Positions 49,997 to 59,522 of a stretch of DNA of 64,000 nt are shown here, in pieces (position 1 is the stretch's first letter; each line of letters opens with the position of its first letter). This DNA is from Streptomyces sp. NBC_00569. Its GTDB lineage: Bacteria; Actinomycetota; Actinomycetes; Streptomycetales; Streptomycetaceae. Below the pieces are notes generated by a model. That model worked only from the letters and a program-made list of their open reading frames with translations, did no database searches and was not told the origin of the DNA. Position numbers and translations under genes: made by a program. The stretch lies in assembly GCF_036345255.1 (NCBI RefSeq), contig NZ_CP107783.1, forward strand, positions 5,319,501 to 5,383,500, in the 5' to 3' direction.

Positions 49997-50082
49997 GCCC
50001 CTCACGTGGCGCTATCTGACTGAACTCCCCCAGGGCCGGAAGGCAGCAAGGGTAGGTCGGCTCTGGCGGGTGCGTGAGGGGC
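49997..50082 (+). ncRNA. ffs: Signal recognition particle small RNA (4.5S)
   Basis: Terminal stem GCCCCTCACG/CGTGAGGGGC encloses the conserved Ffh-binding loop GGCCGGAAGGCAGCAAGGGTAG. Located just before dnaX, its common place in actinobacteria. Ends are set by the stem and may extend a few bases. Confidence 0.95.
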
Positions 50083-50151
50083 GTCTTGCGTTCCGGGGCG
50101 GTTCGCCCTCGGCGGCCGTGGTTGTCAGTGGGCGCCTATAACCTCGTATAC

Positions 50152-52410
50152 GTGTCGTCTCTCGCGCTCTACCGCCGCTATCGCCCGGAGTCGTTCGCCG
50201 AGGTCATCGGGCAGGAACATGTGACCGACCCGCTGCAGCAGGCGCTGCGGAACAACCGGGTCAATCACGCGTACCTGTTCAGTGGCCCGCGCGGCTGCGG
50301 CAAGACGACGAGCGCGCGCATCCTCGCGCGGTGTCTGAACTGCGAGCAGGGGCCCACCCCGACGCCGTGCGGCGAGTGCCAGTCCTGCCGCGACCTGGCG
50401 AGGAACGGTCCGGGTTCGATCGACGTCATCGAGATCGACGCCGCTTCGCACGGTGGTGTGGACGACGCCCGTGACCTGCGCGAAAAGGCCTTCTTCGGGC
50501 CCGCGAGCAGCCGCTACAAGATCTACATCATCGACGAGGCCCACATGGTCACGTCGGCGGGCTTCAACGCCCTTCTGAAGGTCGTCGAGGAGCCCCCGGA
50601 GCACCTCAAGTTCATCTTCGCCACCACTGAGCCCGAGAAGGTCATCGGGACGATCCGGTCGCGTACGCACCACTACCCCTTCCGCCTCGTGCCGCCCGGG
50701 ACGCTCCGGGACTACCTCGGAGAGGTCTGCGGCAAGGAGGACATCCCCGTCGCTGAGGGTGTGCTGCCGCTGGTCGTGCGGGCCGGCGCCGGTTCCGTGC
50801 GTGACTCCATGTCCGTCATGGACCAGCTGCTCGCCGCCGCGGCCGAGGACGGTGTGACGTATGCCATGGCGACGTCCCTCCTCGGGTACACGGACGGTTC
50901 GCTCCTCGACTCCGTGGTGGAGGCCTTCGCCTCGGGTGACGGCGCGGCCGCCTTCGAGGTCGTCGACCGCGTCATCGAGGGGGGCAACGACCCGCGCCGG
51001 TTCGTCGCCGACCTCCTGGAGCGGCTGCGGGACCTGGTGATCCTGGCCGCCGTCCCGGACGCGGCCGAGAAGGGCCTCATCGACGCCCCCGTGGATGTCG
51101 TCGAGCGGATGCAGGCCCAGGCCGGCGTCTTCGGCGGCGCCGAGCTCAGCCGCGCCGCGGACCTGGTCAACGAGGGGCTCACGGAGATGCGGGGCGCCAC
51201 CTCGCCCCGCCTTCAGCTCGAGCTGATCTGCGCGCGCGTGCTGCTGCCCGCCGCGTACGACGACGCCCGCTCCGTGATGGCCAGGCTCGACCGGCTGGAG
51301 CGCGGCGGCCACTTCGCACCCGCCGGACAGGGCTCCGGTCCTGCCATGGGGTACGTGCCCGCGCCCGACGCCCACCCCGGTGCGGCCGCGCAGGTCCCCG
51401 CGGGCGGCGGTCCCGCCGCTGCCCGGGCCGCGGTGCGGGGGCCCGGACCGGGCGGCGAGAGCGCGCCCGCGCCTGCTGCTCCCGCGCCTGCTGCCCCCGC
51501 GCCTGCTGCTCCGGCGCCCGCTCCTGCCCCGGCTCCTGCTGTTCAGGCCGCGCCCGCACCGCAGGTGTCCGCTCCCGCCGCTCCCGCCGAACCCGCGCCC
51601 GCGGCGCCGCCCGCCGGGGCCGCACCCGGCGCATGGCCCACCGCCGCCCCGGCTGGTGGCGGCAGGCGCCCCGGCGGGTGGCCCACGGCCGCGCCCACCG
51701 GCGGAGGCGCCGGTGGAGGCCAGCCCTCCGCCGCGGCGCCCACGCCGCCCCCCGCCCAGCCCCAGCCGCAGGCACCCGCTCAGCCCCCCGCCGCGGCACC
51801 GCCCGCCGCCGGAGGGCTCGACCCGCGCAGCCTGTGGCCGAACATCCTCGAAGTGGTCAAGAACAAGCGCCGCTTCACCTGGATCCTGCTCAGCCAGAAC
51901 GCGCAGGTGACCGGCTTCGACGGCACGACCCTCCAGCTCGGCTTCCTGAACGCCGGAGCCCGGGACAACTTCGCGAGCAGCGGCAGCGAAGACGTCCTGC
52001 GGACAGCGCTGGCCGAGCAGTTCGGCGTCCACTGGAAGGTCGAGGCGGTCGTCGACCCCTCGGGCGGCGGCGGTGGCGGCGGCCAGGCACCGCCCCCCGC
52101 CCCGGGCGGCGGCTATCCGGGCCACGGCGGCGGTGGCGCTCCCGCAGCCCCGACCTCGCCGCGCCCGCCGGCCCCGCAGGCCCAGGCCCCGGCAGCGCCG
52201 AGACCCCCTGACCGGTCCGCCCCGCAGGCGTCCGCACCCGCCCCGGCTCCCGCGCCGAGACCGGCCGCCCCGGAGCCGCCCCCGGTCTCCATCGAGGACG
52301 ACATCCCGGCGGACGACGACCCCGACCTCGACGAGTCGGTCCTCTCCGGCCACGACCTGATCGTCCGCGAGCTCGGCGCGACGGTCGTCGAGGAGTTCAC
52401 GAACGAGTAG
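50152..52410 (+). CDS. dnaX: DNA polymerase III subunit gamma/tau
   Basis: 752 residues from GTG 50152. Clamp-loader ATPase: Walker A GPRGCGKT at 45-52, zinc site Cys61, Cys64, Cys73, Cys76 (and Cys79), DEAH at 128-131, LLKVVEEPPEHL and sensor 1 FATTEPEK. Residues about 410-590 are an extreme Ala/Pro repeat region, then a folded domain (WPNILEVVKNKRRFTWILLSQNAQV) and an acidic tail. No A-rich slippery sequence is present, so one full-length tau product is expected. Confidence 0.95.
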   Translation: MSSLALYRRYRPESFAEVIGQEHVTDPLQQALRNNRVNHAYLFSGPRGCGKTTSARILARCLNCEQGPTPTPCGECQSCRDLARNGPGSIDVIEIDAASHGGVDDARDLREKAFFGPASSRYKIYIIDEAHMVTSAGFNALLKVVEEPPEHLKFIFATTEPEKVIGTIRSRTHHYPFRLVPPGTLRDYLGEVCGKEDIPVAEGVLPLVVRAGAGSVRDSMSVMDQLLAAAAEDGVTYAMATSLLGYTDGSLLDSVVEAFASGDGAAAFEVVDRVIEGGNDPRRFVADLLERLRDLVILAAVPDAAEKGLIDAPVDVVERMQAQAGVFGGAELSRAADLVNEGLTEMRGATSPRLQLELICARVLLPAAYDDARSVMARLDRLERGGHFAPAGQGSGPAMGYVPAPDAHPGAAAQVPAGGGPAAARAAVRGPGPGGESAPAPAAPAPAAPAPAAPAPAPAPAPAVQAAPAPQVSAPAAPAEPAPAAPPAGAAPGAWPTAAPAGGGRRPGGWPTAAPTGGGAGGGQPSAAAPTPPPAQPQPQAPAQPPAAAPPAAGGLDPRSLWPNILEVVKNKRRFTWILLSQNAQVTGFDGTTLQLGFLNAGARDNFASSGSEDVLRTALAEQFGVHWKVEAVVDPSGGGGGGGQAPPPAPGGGYPGHGGGGAPAAPTSPRPPAPQAQAPAAPRPPDRSAPQASAPAPAPAPRPAAPEPPPVSIEDDIPADDDPDLDESVLSGHDLIVRELGATVVEEFTNE

Positions 52411-52620
52411 GCGGCGGCAGCAGGGGTCAGGCGGCCGCGCCCGCGCAGAGCAGTCCCGCCCACGGGGAGCAGTGCCCACCGGGCCGCACCCCCCGCCCCC
52501 GGAATGCCGCCGGACCGGGCCCCGGCACCCCGTCTCATGGAGAAACGCACGAACCCCCAGCGCCCCCGTGCTCGGCGGCCCGTACAAGAGCACACCGGCC
52601 CGCCGCCTATGCTGGCTGGC

Positions 52621-53874
52621 GTGAAGGTCCTTGTCATCGGCAGCGGCGCCCGCGAACACGCCCTGTGCCGCTCACTGTCCCTCGACCCCGACGTCACCGC
52701 GCTGCACTGCGCGCCCGGCAACGCAGGAATCGCCGAGGTCGCCGAGCTGCACCCGGTCGACGCCCTCGACGGCGTCGCCGTGGCCCGGCTGGCCGGTGAG
52801 CTGGCCGCCGACCTCGTCGTGGTCGGTCCGGAGGCACCCCTTGTCGCAGGGGTCGCCGACGCCGTACGCGCCGCGGGCATCCCCTGCTTCGGCCCCTCCG
52901 GGGAAGCCGCACAGCTGGAGGGTTCCAAGGCGTTCGCCAAGGACGTGATGGCGGGGGCCGGCGTGCCCACCGCCCGCTCGTACGTCTGCACCACCCCGGA
53001 CGAGGTCGACGAGGCGCTCGACGCCTTCGGCGCCCCGTACGTGGTCAAGGACGACGGGCTCGCGGCCGGCAAGGGCGTCGTCGTGACCGACGACCTCGAG
53101 GCCGCTCGCGCGCACGCCAACGCCTGTGACCGCGTCGTCATCGAGGAGTTCCTCGACGGCCCCGAGGTGTCGCTCTTCGCGATCACCGACGGCGTGACCG
53201 TCGTCCCCCTCCAGCCCGCGCAGGACTTCAAGCGCGCGCTCGACGGCGACGCGGGCCCCAACACCGGTGGCATGGGAGCCTATTCGCCGCTGCCGTGGGC
53301 CGACCCGAAGCTCGTCGACGAGGTCATGGAGACGGTCCTCCAGCCGACCGTCGACGAACTGCGCCGCCGCGGCACGGCCTTCTCGGGTCTGCTGTACGCG
53401 GGACTCGCGATCACCTCGCGCGGCGTACGCGTCATCGAGTTCAACGCCCGGTTCGGCGACCCGGAGACCCAGGTCGTCCTGGCCCGCCTCAAGACCCCGC
53501 TCGCGGGCGTCCTCCTCGCCTCGGCCGACGGCACGCTCGCGGACCTGCCGCCCCTGCGCTGGAGCGACGAGGCGGCCGTGACCGTGGTCGTGGCCTCCCA
53601 CAACTACCCGGAGACGCCGCGCACCGGCGACCCCATCACCGGGCTCGCCGACGTGGCCGCGCAGGATGCGCCCCACGCGTACGTCCTGCACGCCGGGACG
53701 AAGCGGGACGGGGACGCCGTCGTCAGCGCCGGCGGCCGCGTGCTCTCGGTGACCGCGACCGGCTCGGACCTCACGCAGGCCCGCGTACGCGCCTACGCGG
53801 CGCTGTCGCGCATCGGCCTCGACGGCTCGCAGCACCGCACCGACATCGCGGCGAAGGCGGCCGCGGAGGCCTGA
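52621..53874 (+). CDS. purD: Phosphoribosylamine-glycine ligase
   Basis: 417 residues. [14 protein letters not shown] start, [16 protein letters not shown]-grasp segments [10 protein letters not shown] and [16 protein letters not shown], the PurD signature [10 protein letters not shown], and [11 protein letters not shown]. Makes GAR in the second step of purine synthesis. GTG 52621 starts the family-typical MKVLVIGSG. It is 210 bases after dnaX and probably has its own promoter. Confidence 0.96.
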   Translation: MKVLVIGSGAREHALCRSLSLDPDVTALHCAPGNAGIAEVAELHPVDALDGVAVARLAGELAADLVVVGPEAPLVAGVADAVRAAGIPCFGPSGEAAQLEGSKAFAKDVMAGAGVPTARSYVCTTPDEVDEALDAFGAPYVVKDDGLAAGKGVVVTDDLEAARAHANACDRVVIEEFLDGPEVSLFAITDGVTVVPLQPAQDFKRALDGDAGPNTGGMGAYSPLPWADPKLVDEVMETVLQPTVDELRRRGTAFSGLLYAGLAITSRGVRVIEFNARFGDPETQVVLARLKTPLAGVLLASADGTLADLPPLRWSDEAAVTVVVASHNYPETPRTGDPITGLADVAAQDAPHAYVLHAGTKRDGDAVVSAGGRVLSVTATGSDLTQARVRAYAALSRIGLDGSQHRTDIAAKAAAEA

Positions 53875-53898
53875 CCGGAAGCCTCACCTGCGTGAACC

Positions 53899-53933
53899 TC
53901 AGGCCCTTGATCCGAAGCGGATCAGGGGCCTGA
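53899..53933 (+). terminator. purD terminator
   Basis: TCAGGCCCTTGATCC with GGATCAGGGGCCTGA around GAAGC; one mismatch pair in a 15-bp stem. Confidence 0.8.
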
Positions 53934-54127
53934 ATGTCATCCACCTCTACCCAAAGCCATTCCATCGAGTGACCGCTCGGCCATCCGGCTGACGATGCCT
54001 TGTGCCCCAACTAGGGTGCGGCGCATGCGTTCCGGCACTTGGCCCACCGGCATTGCGATGTCAGTGACGGGTGCCACAGTGGGGGAGTGGACAACGCCAT
54101 GAGTGCAGGCAACATAGGCAGCAGGGG

Positions 54128-56011
54128 GTGACGTCGGTCGTGTCCGGTATGGGTGCGGAGGTGGGCGCGCAGGCCGCGCGCTCCCGGGCTCTCGCGGTGC
54201 TGCGCGTCCGCGGCAGAGCGCTGGCCGTCGCCCTGCTGCCCGCGGCCTTCGCGGTCGTGCTGACCGCGGGCGCCACCACCGGGCACATGGGCGGCGACGG
54301 CTGGCGGACGGCGCGGTGGATCGTCACGGTCGTCGCCCTGGTCGTCCTGGCCGCGGCGGCGGGCATCGCCCTCGTGGTGGCCCGCGCCCGCCCGGCGGTC
54401 AGCCCGACGGTGCCGATCGCCGAGGAGCGGGCCCCGGATCTCTACCGCCTGGTGCGCGATCTGGCCGACCGGCTCGACGTTCCGGCCCCCTCGGCCATAG
54501 CGCTCACCCCGGACTGCGACAGCTGGCTGGAGGACCGTACGCATCCCGCGCACGGACCGCCCAGACCCAAGGACGACGAGGGCCGGATCCCACGTGACGC
54601 CGACGACCCGGGGATCCGGGGCGGCGCGGGCAGAGGCCGGGTGCCCGCCGCGCCCGTCCTGGTCATCGGCTCCCCCTTCCTGTGGTGGATGCGCGTGGGC
54701 GAGCTGCGCGCCGTACTCGCCCCGGTCGTCGCCGGTACGGGGCCGTCGGCGCACCCGGACATAGCTGCCGCGCGCCGCTTCGTACGGGGCCTGGACGCGG
54801 CGGTCGCCGTCGCCGCGGCGCCCGGTCGCGGACCGCTGGGGAGAGCGGTCCTCGGTTGCGTCGGCTGGGTCGTGCGCCTGCTCCTTCGCAGCTGCCGGGA
54901 TCACGCGGGCGAGATGGAGCGCGGGGTCGCCGCGGCCGCCGCCGAGCGCGCACAGACTGTGGACTACGGCGTGCGGATCGTCGCCCAGGAGCAGGTGGGC
55001 CTGGCCTACGCGGGCTGGGACCGGCTCCTCACCCGGGTCGCGCTGCCCGCCTGGCGCATGGGGCGCTGGCCCTCCCGTCTGGACGTGGGCGTCGTCGCCG
55101 CCCTCACCGAGCTGTCCCGGCGCGATCGCCTCGCCGAGGGCTTCGCCTCCCGGCTCGGGGAGCGGCCCGCCTGCGATCTGCTGGAGGAGCCGGGCACGGT
55201 GGACGAGGCGGCGTCGCTGCTCGCGGCCCGGCTGTTCCACGGAGGCCCCGCCGAGCCGGGCCCCGACTGGGCGCCGGTCGACTGGCAGGAGTATCCGGAC
55301 GAGGTCGTGGACCGTAAGTGGCGCATGGACGCCGCGCGCCTGCACCGCGTCCTCGACGCACTGGGCGTACGCCGCTCCGCGGATCCCACGTCCCCCGACC
55401 CCGAGGGCCCGACACTCGCCCGGGTGATGGACCACCTCGCGACGGCGACGCGCGCCGGGGACTCCGTGGGACCCGTGGCCCCCGTGGACCCGGACGATCC
55501 CACCGTGCCCGCCGAGGACCTCACCGTCGCCGCCGGCACCGACCCCACCGTCTCCCCCGACGACGACGCCACCACCCTCGAGGACCTCGAAGAGGCCGAG
55601 GACCGAGAGGACACCCCCACCGCTCGGCTCGCCGCCGGCCTGAGTGCCGAGTCGGCCCGCGAGGAGAGCGAGCGCCCCGCCCCGCCCGCGCCCGCCGCCG
55701 GACAGGGGCCCGACGGCGCGCTGTGGGGCGAGGCCATGCTCCCGCTCTTCCCGCTCCAACCACCCCGTACGGGACGCGAGTTGGTGGCCGATCACGTCAC
55801 GGCGATGGTGTGCTGCGCCGCCGTGGACACGGCCGGAGCCGCCCCCGGCCTCGACTGGCTGGACGGCCCCTCGCTCCTGGTCGACGGCGAGCGCGCCAAG
55901 GACCTGACCCCGCGAGTCCTGAGCCTCGTGGAAGAGGGAGACCCGGAGCCTCTGCGTGCCTGGCTCGCCCGCCTCGGCATCCGCCCGGAGAAGCCGGTCC
56001 GGCTGGTGTAG
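54128..56011 (+). CDS. Membrane protein resembling M48 peptidases but lacking HExxH
   Basis: 627 residues from a GTG at 54128 (start uncertain; GTG 54071 is also open). Two membrane helices (ALAVALLPAAFAVVLTAG and WIVTVVALVVLAAAAGIALVV), then an M48-like sequence: APDLYRLVRDLADRLDVPAPSAIALTPDCDSWLE, PVLVIGSPFLWWMRVGELRAVLAPVVAG. Active M48 enzymes read ELxAVLAHExxH at the last position; here it is LAPVVAGTGPSAH, so the zinc site is missing. A long acidic linker (about 430-530) leads to a small C-terminal domain. A pseudo-protease or scaffolding role is likely. Confidence 0.6.
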   Translation: MTSVVSGMGAEVGAQAARSRALAVLRVRGRALAVALLPAAFAVVLTAGATTGHMGGDGWRTARWIVTVVALVVLAAAAGIALVVARARPAVSPTVPIAEERAPDLYRLVRDLADRLDVPAPSAIALTPDCDSWLEDRTHPAHGPPRPKDDEGRIPRDADDPGIRGGAGRGRVPAAPVLVIGSPFLWWMRVGELRAVLAPVVAGTGPSAHPDIAAARRFVRGLDAAVAVAAAPGRGPLGRAVLGCVGWVVRLLLRSCRDHAGEMERGVAAAAAERAQTVDYGVRIVAQEQVGLAYAGWDRLLTRVALPAWRMGRWPSRLDVGVVAALTELSRRDRLAEGFASRLGERPACDLLEEPGTVDEAASLLAARLFHGGPAEPGPDWAPVDWQEYPDEVVDRKWRMDAARLHRVLDALGVRRSADPTSPDPEGPTLARVMDHLATATRAGDSVGPVAPVDPDDPTVPAEDLTVAAGTDPTVSPDDDATTLEDLEEAEDREDTPTARLAAGLSAESAREESERPAPPAPAAGQGPDGALWGEAMLPLFPLQPPRTGRELVADHVTAMVCCAAVDTAGAAPGLDWLDGPSLLVDGERAKDLTPRVLSLVEEGDPEPLRAWLARLGIRPEKPVRLV

Positions 56012-56214
56012 CCCGCGACGGCAATCGCGGCACACCCGCATCCCGCGCCTCGCGCATCCGCACCGCCCACGCCCCCACCTCCGGAGGTCCACGTTCCGTT
56101 CACGTCAATTCGCGACGAACGGTGACGGAGTGCGTGCGTAATGTGATGTGCTGGGGCCGGTCGCTGACAGACGGAGCGCACAAGGGCTCGGGGGAGCGAG
56201 GGAGGGAAGCGGGC

Positions 56215-57756
56215 ATGGGGCCGGAACGGGAGGGGCAGAAGGCCGGACGGCCGGAACGCGCGCGGTCACCCCGCACCATCCGCCGCTGGGAGTCGGGCGC
56301 GCTCGCCCACGCCGTGAGCGACCCCTTCGGCCAGGGCCCCCTGCCGTGGCTGCGCGGCAGCGAGCACTACTTCGACGACACGGGCCAGGTGGTCCCCTGG
56401 TACGTCGACCACGTCCCCCAGCCCGGCGCGAGCACCATCGCGACCAGCATCCCGAGCCCCCGTACGGGCGGCCCCCGCATGGCCGACGACGTGCACCGCC
56501 AGATCAAGGGCTTCACGTCGACCGGAGCAGCCGCCCCCGGCGAGGCGATCGACTTCCACATCACGGTGGACCCGCCCCAGCAGTTCAGCGTCGACATCTA
56601 CCGCATCGGCCACTACGGCGGCGACGGCGCCAGCAAGATCATCACCAGCCCGCGGCTCTCCGGCATCGTCCAGCCGCCCCCGCTCACCGCGGACCGCACG
56701 GTCTCCTGCCACCACTGGTGGCTGTCCTGGCGCCTGCAGATCCCGTCGTTCTGGAACGTGGGGGCGTACGTGGCCGTCCTCACCACCGTCGACGGCTACC
56801 GCTCGCACGTCCCGTTCACGGTCCGCGACAGCCGCCCCGCCGACCTCCTCCTGCTTCTGCCGGACGTGACCTGGCAGGCGTACAACCTCTACCCGGAGGA
56901 CGGGCACACGGGGGCGAGTCTCTACCACGCGTGGGACGCGGAAGGGCGGCTGCTCGGCGAGGGTGACGCCGCGACGACGGTCTCCTTCGACCGCCCGTAC
57001 GCCGGCGCGGGCCTCCCCCTGCACGTCGGCCACGCCTACGACTTCATCCGCTGGGCCGAGCGGTACGGCTACGACCTCGCGTACGCCGACGCCCGCGACC
57101 TGCACGCGGGCCGCATCGACCCGACCCGCTACCGGGGCCTCGTCTTCCCCGGCCACGACGAGTACTGGTCGACGCCGATGCGCCGCACCACCGAAGCGGC
57201 CCGCGAGCACGGCACCTCGCTCGTGTTCCTCTCCGCCAACACCATGTACTGGCAGGTGGAGCTGGGCCCGTCCCCGTCCGGTGTGCCGGACCGGCTGCTC
57301 ACCTGCCACAAGCGCAGGGCACCCGGGAAGTCCGCCCTGTGGCGCGAGATCGACCGCCCCGAGCAGCAGCTCATGGGCATCCAGTACGCGGGCCGCGTCC
57401 CCGAGCCGCACCCCCTCGTCGTGCGGAACGCGGACCACTGGCTGTGGGAGGCCACCGGGGCGCACGAGGGCGACGAGATCGACGGCCTGGTCGCCGGCGA
57501 GGCCGACCGCTACTTCCCGCGCACCGCGCTGCCCGAGCACGAGGACCGCATCCTGCTCGCCCACTCGCCCTACCGCGACGGCGAGCGGGCGCCGCGCCAC
57601 CAGGAGACGTCCCTGTACCGGGCGCCGTCCGGATCGCTGGTCTTCGCGTCCGGCACGTTCGCCTGGTCCCCGGCGCTCGACCGCCCGGGCCACGTCGACC
57701 CGCGGATCCAGCGCGCGACGGCCAACCTCCTCGACCGGATCTGCAAACGCGTCTGA
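56215..57756 (+). CDS. N,N-dimethylformamidase large-subunit-like protein
   Basis: 513 residues, ATG 56215 with GGAGGG upstream. Matches the DMF-ase beta-subunit family: GFTSTGAAAPGEAIDFHITV (Ig-like), FSVDIYRIGHYGG, LLLLLPDVTWQAYNLYPEDG, YDLAYADARDLHAG, LVFPGHDEYWSTPMR and FLSANTMYWQVE. The iron ligands of the amidohydrolase would be among these Tyr/Glu/His. There is no small subunit gene nearby, so the true substrate may not be dimethylformamide. Confidence 0.8.
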   Translation: MGPEREGQKAGRPERARSPRTIRRWESGALAHAVSDPFGQGPLPWLRGSEHYFDDTGQVVPWYVDHVPQPGASTIATSIPSPRTGGPRMADDVHRQIKGFTSTGAAAPGEAIDFHITVDPPQQFSVDIYRIGHYGGDGASKIITSPRLSGIVQPPPLTADRTVSCHHWWLSWRLQIPSFWNVGAYVAVLTTVDGYRSHVPFTVRDSRPADLLLLLPDVTWQAYNLYPEDGHTGASLYHAWDAEGRLLGEGDAATTVSFDRPYAGAGLPLHVGHAYDFIRWAERYGYDLAYADARDLHAGRIDPTRYRGLVFPGHDEYWSTPMRRTTEAAREHGTSLVFLSANTMYWQVELGPSPSGVPDRLLTCHKRRAPGKSALWREIDRPEQQLMGIQYAGRVPEPHPLVVRNADHWLWEATGAHEGDEIDGLVAGEADRYFPRTALPEHEDRILLAHSPYRDGERAPRHQETSLYRAPSGSLVFASGTFAWSPALDRPGHVDPRIQRATANLLDRICKRV

Positions 57757-57860
57757 CCCGTCCCGCCCCGACGCTGCCGCACCCGTCGGACCCGTGGCCA
57801 AAACTCGTCCCCGTATGAGCGAGAATCAGGTGCACTCGTACATATCCACGGGGAGGAACC

Positions 57861-58757
57861 GTGTCCGGATTCGTCGAAAAGCCCGAACCCCAGCAGGTGC
57901 CGGGCCTGGTACACCTCCACACCGGCAAGGTGCGGGACCTGTACCGGAACGAGGCGGGCGACCTCGTGATGGTCGCCTCCGACCGCATGTCCGCCTATGA
58001 CTGGGTGCTGCCCACCCCCATCCCCGACAAGGGCCGCGTGCTCACGCAGCTGTCGCTGTGGTGGTTCGGCCAGCTCTCCGACCTGGTCCCCAACCACGTC
58101 CTGTCGACCGAGCTGCCGCCCGGTGCCCCCGCCGACTGGGAGGGCCGCACCCTCATCTGCAAGTCGCTGCGCATGGTCCCCGTCGAGTGCGTGGCCCGCG
58201 GCTATCTCACGGGCTCCGGCCTCGTCGAGTACAACGACTCGCGCACGGTCTGCGGCCTCGCCCTGCCCGAGGGCCTGACCGACGGCTCGGAGCTGCCCGC
58301 CCCGATCTTCACGCCCGCCACGAAGGCCGAGGTCGGCGAGCACGACGAGAACGTGTCGTACGAGGAGGTGGCCCGCCAGGTCGGCGCGGAGACCGCCGCC
58401 GAGCTGCGCCGGATGACGCTCGCCGTCTACGGCCGGGCCCGGGACATCGCGCGTGAGCGCGGCGTGATCCTCGCGGACACCAAGTTCGAGTTCGGCTTCG
58501 ACGGCGAGACGCTGATCCTCGGCGACGAGGTCCTCACCCCGGACTCGTCCCGCTTCTGGCCCGCGGCCGAGTGGGAGCCGGGTCACGCGCAGCCGTCGTT
58601 CGACAAGCAGTACGTGCGGGACTGGCTGACGGGCCCCGAGTCGGGCTGGGACCGCAAGAGCGAGCAGCCGCCGCCCGCGCTGCCGCAGCAGGTCGTGGAC
58701 GCGACGCGCGCCAAGTACATCGAGGCGTACGAGCGCCTGACCGGCGTCAGCTGGTAG
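57861..58757 (+). CDS. purC: SAICAR synthetase
   Basis: 298 residues. LHTGKVRDLY nucleotide-binding start, MVASDRMSAYDWVLPTPIPDKG, LRMVPVECVARGYLTGSG (CAIR binding), FTPATKAEVGEHDENVS and ILADTKFEFG/ILGDEVLTPDSSRFWPA signatures. Joins Asp to CAIR in purine synthesis. GTG 57861 has GGGGAGGA before it. Confidence 0.96.
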   Translation: MSGFVEKPEPQQVPGLVHLHTGKVRDLYRNEAGDLVMVASDRMSAYDWVLPTPIPDKGRVLTQLSLWWFGQLSDLVPNHVLSTELPPGAPADWEGRTLICKSLRMVPVECVARGYLTGSGLVEYNDSRTVCGLALPEGLTDGSELPAPIFTPATKAEVGEHDENVSYEEVARQVGAETAAELRRMTLAVYGRARDIARERGVILADTKFEFGFDGETLILGDEVLTPDSSRFWPAAEWEPGHAQPSFDKQYVRDWLTGPESGWDRKSEQPPPALPQQVVDATRAKYIEAYERLTGVSW

Positions 58758-58778
58758 CGACGGCGCGCCGGATGCGCG

Positions 58779-58811
58779 AAAGCCCCCGGCACCTGAGGTG
58801 CCGGGGGCTTT
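58779..58811. terminator. Terminator between purC and tRNA-Gly
   Basis: AAAGCCCCCGGCACC-TGA-GGTGCCGGGGGCTTT, flanked by A and T on the two sides, so it can work in both directions for the convergent purC and tRNA transcripts. Confidence 0.9.
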
Positions 58812-58817
58812 CTGTGG

Positions 58818-58890
58818 AGCGAACGACGAGGTTCGAACTCGCGACCTCAACCTTGGCAAGGTTGCGCTCTACCAACTGAGCTACGTTCGC
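58818..58890 (-). tRNA. tRNA-Gly (GCC), copy 1
   Basis: Acceptor GCGAACG/CGTTCGC, D-arm TAGCTCAGTTGGTAGAGC, anticodon loop TTGCCAA (GCC), T-arm GCGAGTTCGAACCTCGT, discriminator T. Confidence 0.97.
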
Positions 58891-58913
58891 ACTGCGCCGT
58901 GGCGCGAGAGCAA

Positions 58914-59522
58914 CTATACCCAACCTCGCTCCCGTGCGAGCCGCACCGCCGAGTGCCGGTTCTCGGCGCCGAGTTTCGAGACGGCGGACGACAGATAGTT
59001 GCGCACGGTCCCCTGCGAGAGCGCGGCGCGCTCGGCGATCTCCGCGACGGGCGCCCCGTCGGCGGCGAATTCGAGCACCTCGGCCTCGCGCGCGGTCAGC
59101 GGGGAGTCGCCCGCGGCGATCGCGTCGGCCGCCAACTCCGGGTCCACATAACGGTTTCCCGCGTGCACGGTCCGAATGATCTCGGCGAGCCGCTGGGCAC
59201 TCACGGTCTTCGGCACGAACCCGCGCACCCCGGCGGACAGGGCCCGCTTCAGATGCCCGGGACGCCCATGGCCGGTCACGATCATGACCCGGCACGCGGG
59301 CAGTTCACCGCGCAGCGCTGTGGCGACCTTCACACCGTCGGCGCCCGGCATCTCCAGATCGAGCACGGCCACATCGGGCCGGTGCGCCCGCGCCATGGCG
59401 AGCGCCTCGGGCCCGGTGGCGGCCTCGGCGACGACGACGAGATCGTCCTCGAGGCCGAGCAGCGCGGCGAGCGCCCCGCGGATGAGGTGCTCGTCATCGG
59501 CGAGCAGCACGCGCACGGTCAC
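58914..59522 (-). CDS. NarL/LuxR-type response regulator
   Basis: 202 residues. Receiver with Asp9/Asp10, phosphoacceptor Asp55 (VAVLDLEMPG) and VPKTVSA; LuxR-type HTH SPLTAREAEVLEFAADGAPVAEIAERAALSQGTVRNYLSSAVSKLG. GTG start, overlapping the kinase stop by four bases. With the kinase and ABC genes it forms a DesR/LiaR-style envelope-response locus. Confidence 0.93.
   Translation of the reverse strand: MTVRVLLADDEHLIRGALAALLGLEDDLVVVAEAATGPEALAMARAHRPDVAVLDLEMPGADGVKVATALRGELPACRVMIVTGHGRPGHLKRALSAGVRGFVPKTVSAQRLAEIIRTVHAGNRYVDPELAADAIAAGDSPLTAREAEVLEFAADGAPVAEIAERAALSQGTVRNYLSSAVSKLGAENRHSAVRLARERGWV

Noticed and set aside
50152..52410. Programmed frameshift producing a short gamma subunit from dnaX
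   Set aside because: No A-rich slippery heptamer with a downstream stem at the right place; the low-complexity region is simply Ala/Pro coding.
50125..52659. 844-codon minus-strand ORF
   Set aside because: Antisense of dnaX, whose Walker, zinc and sensor motifs are certain.
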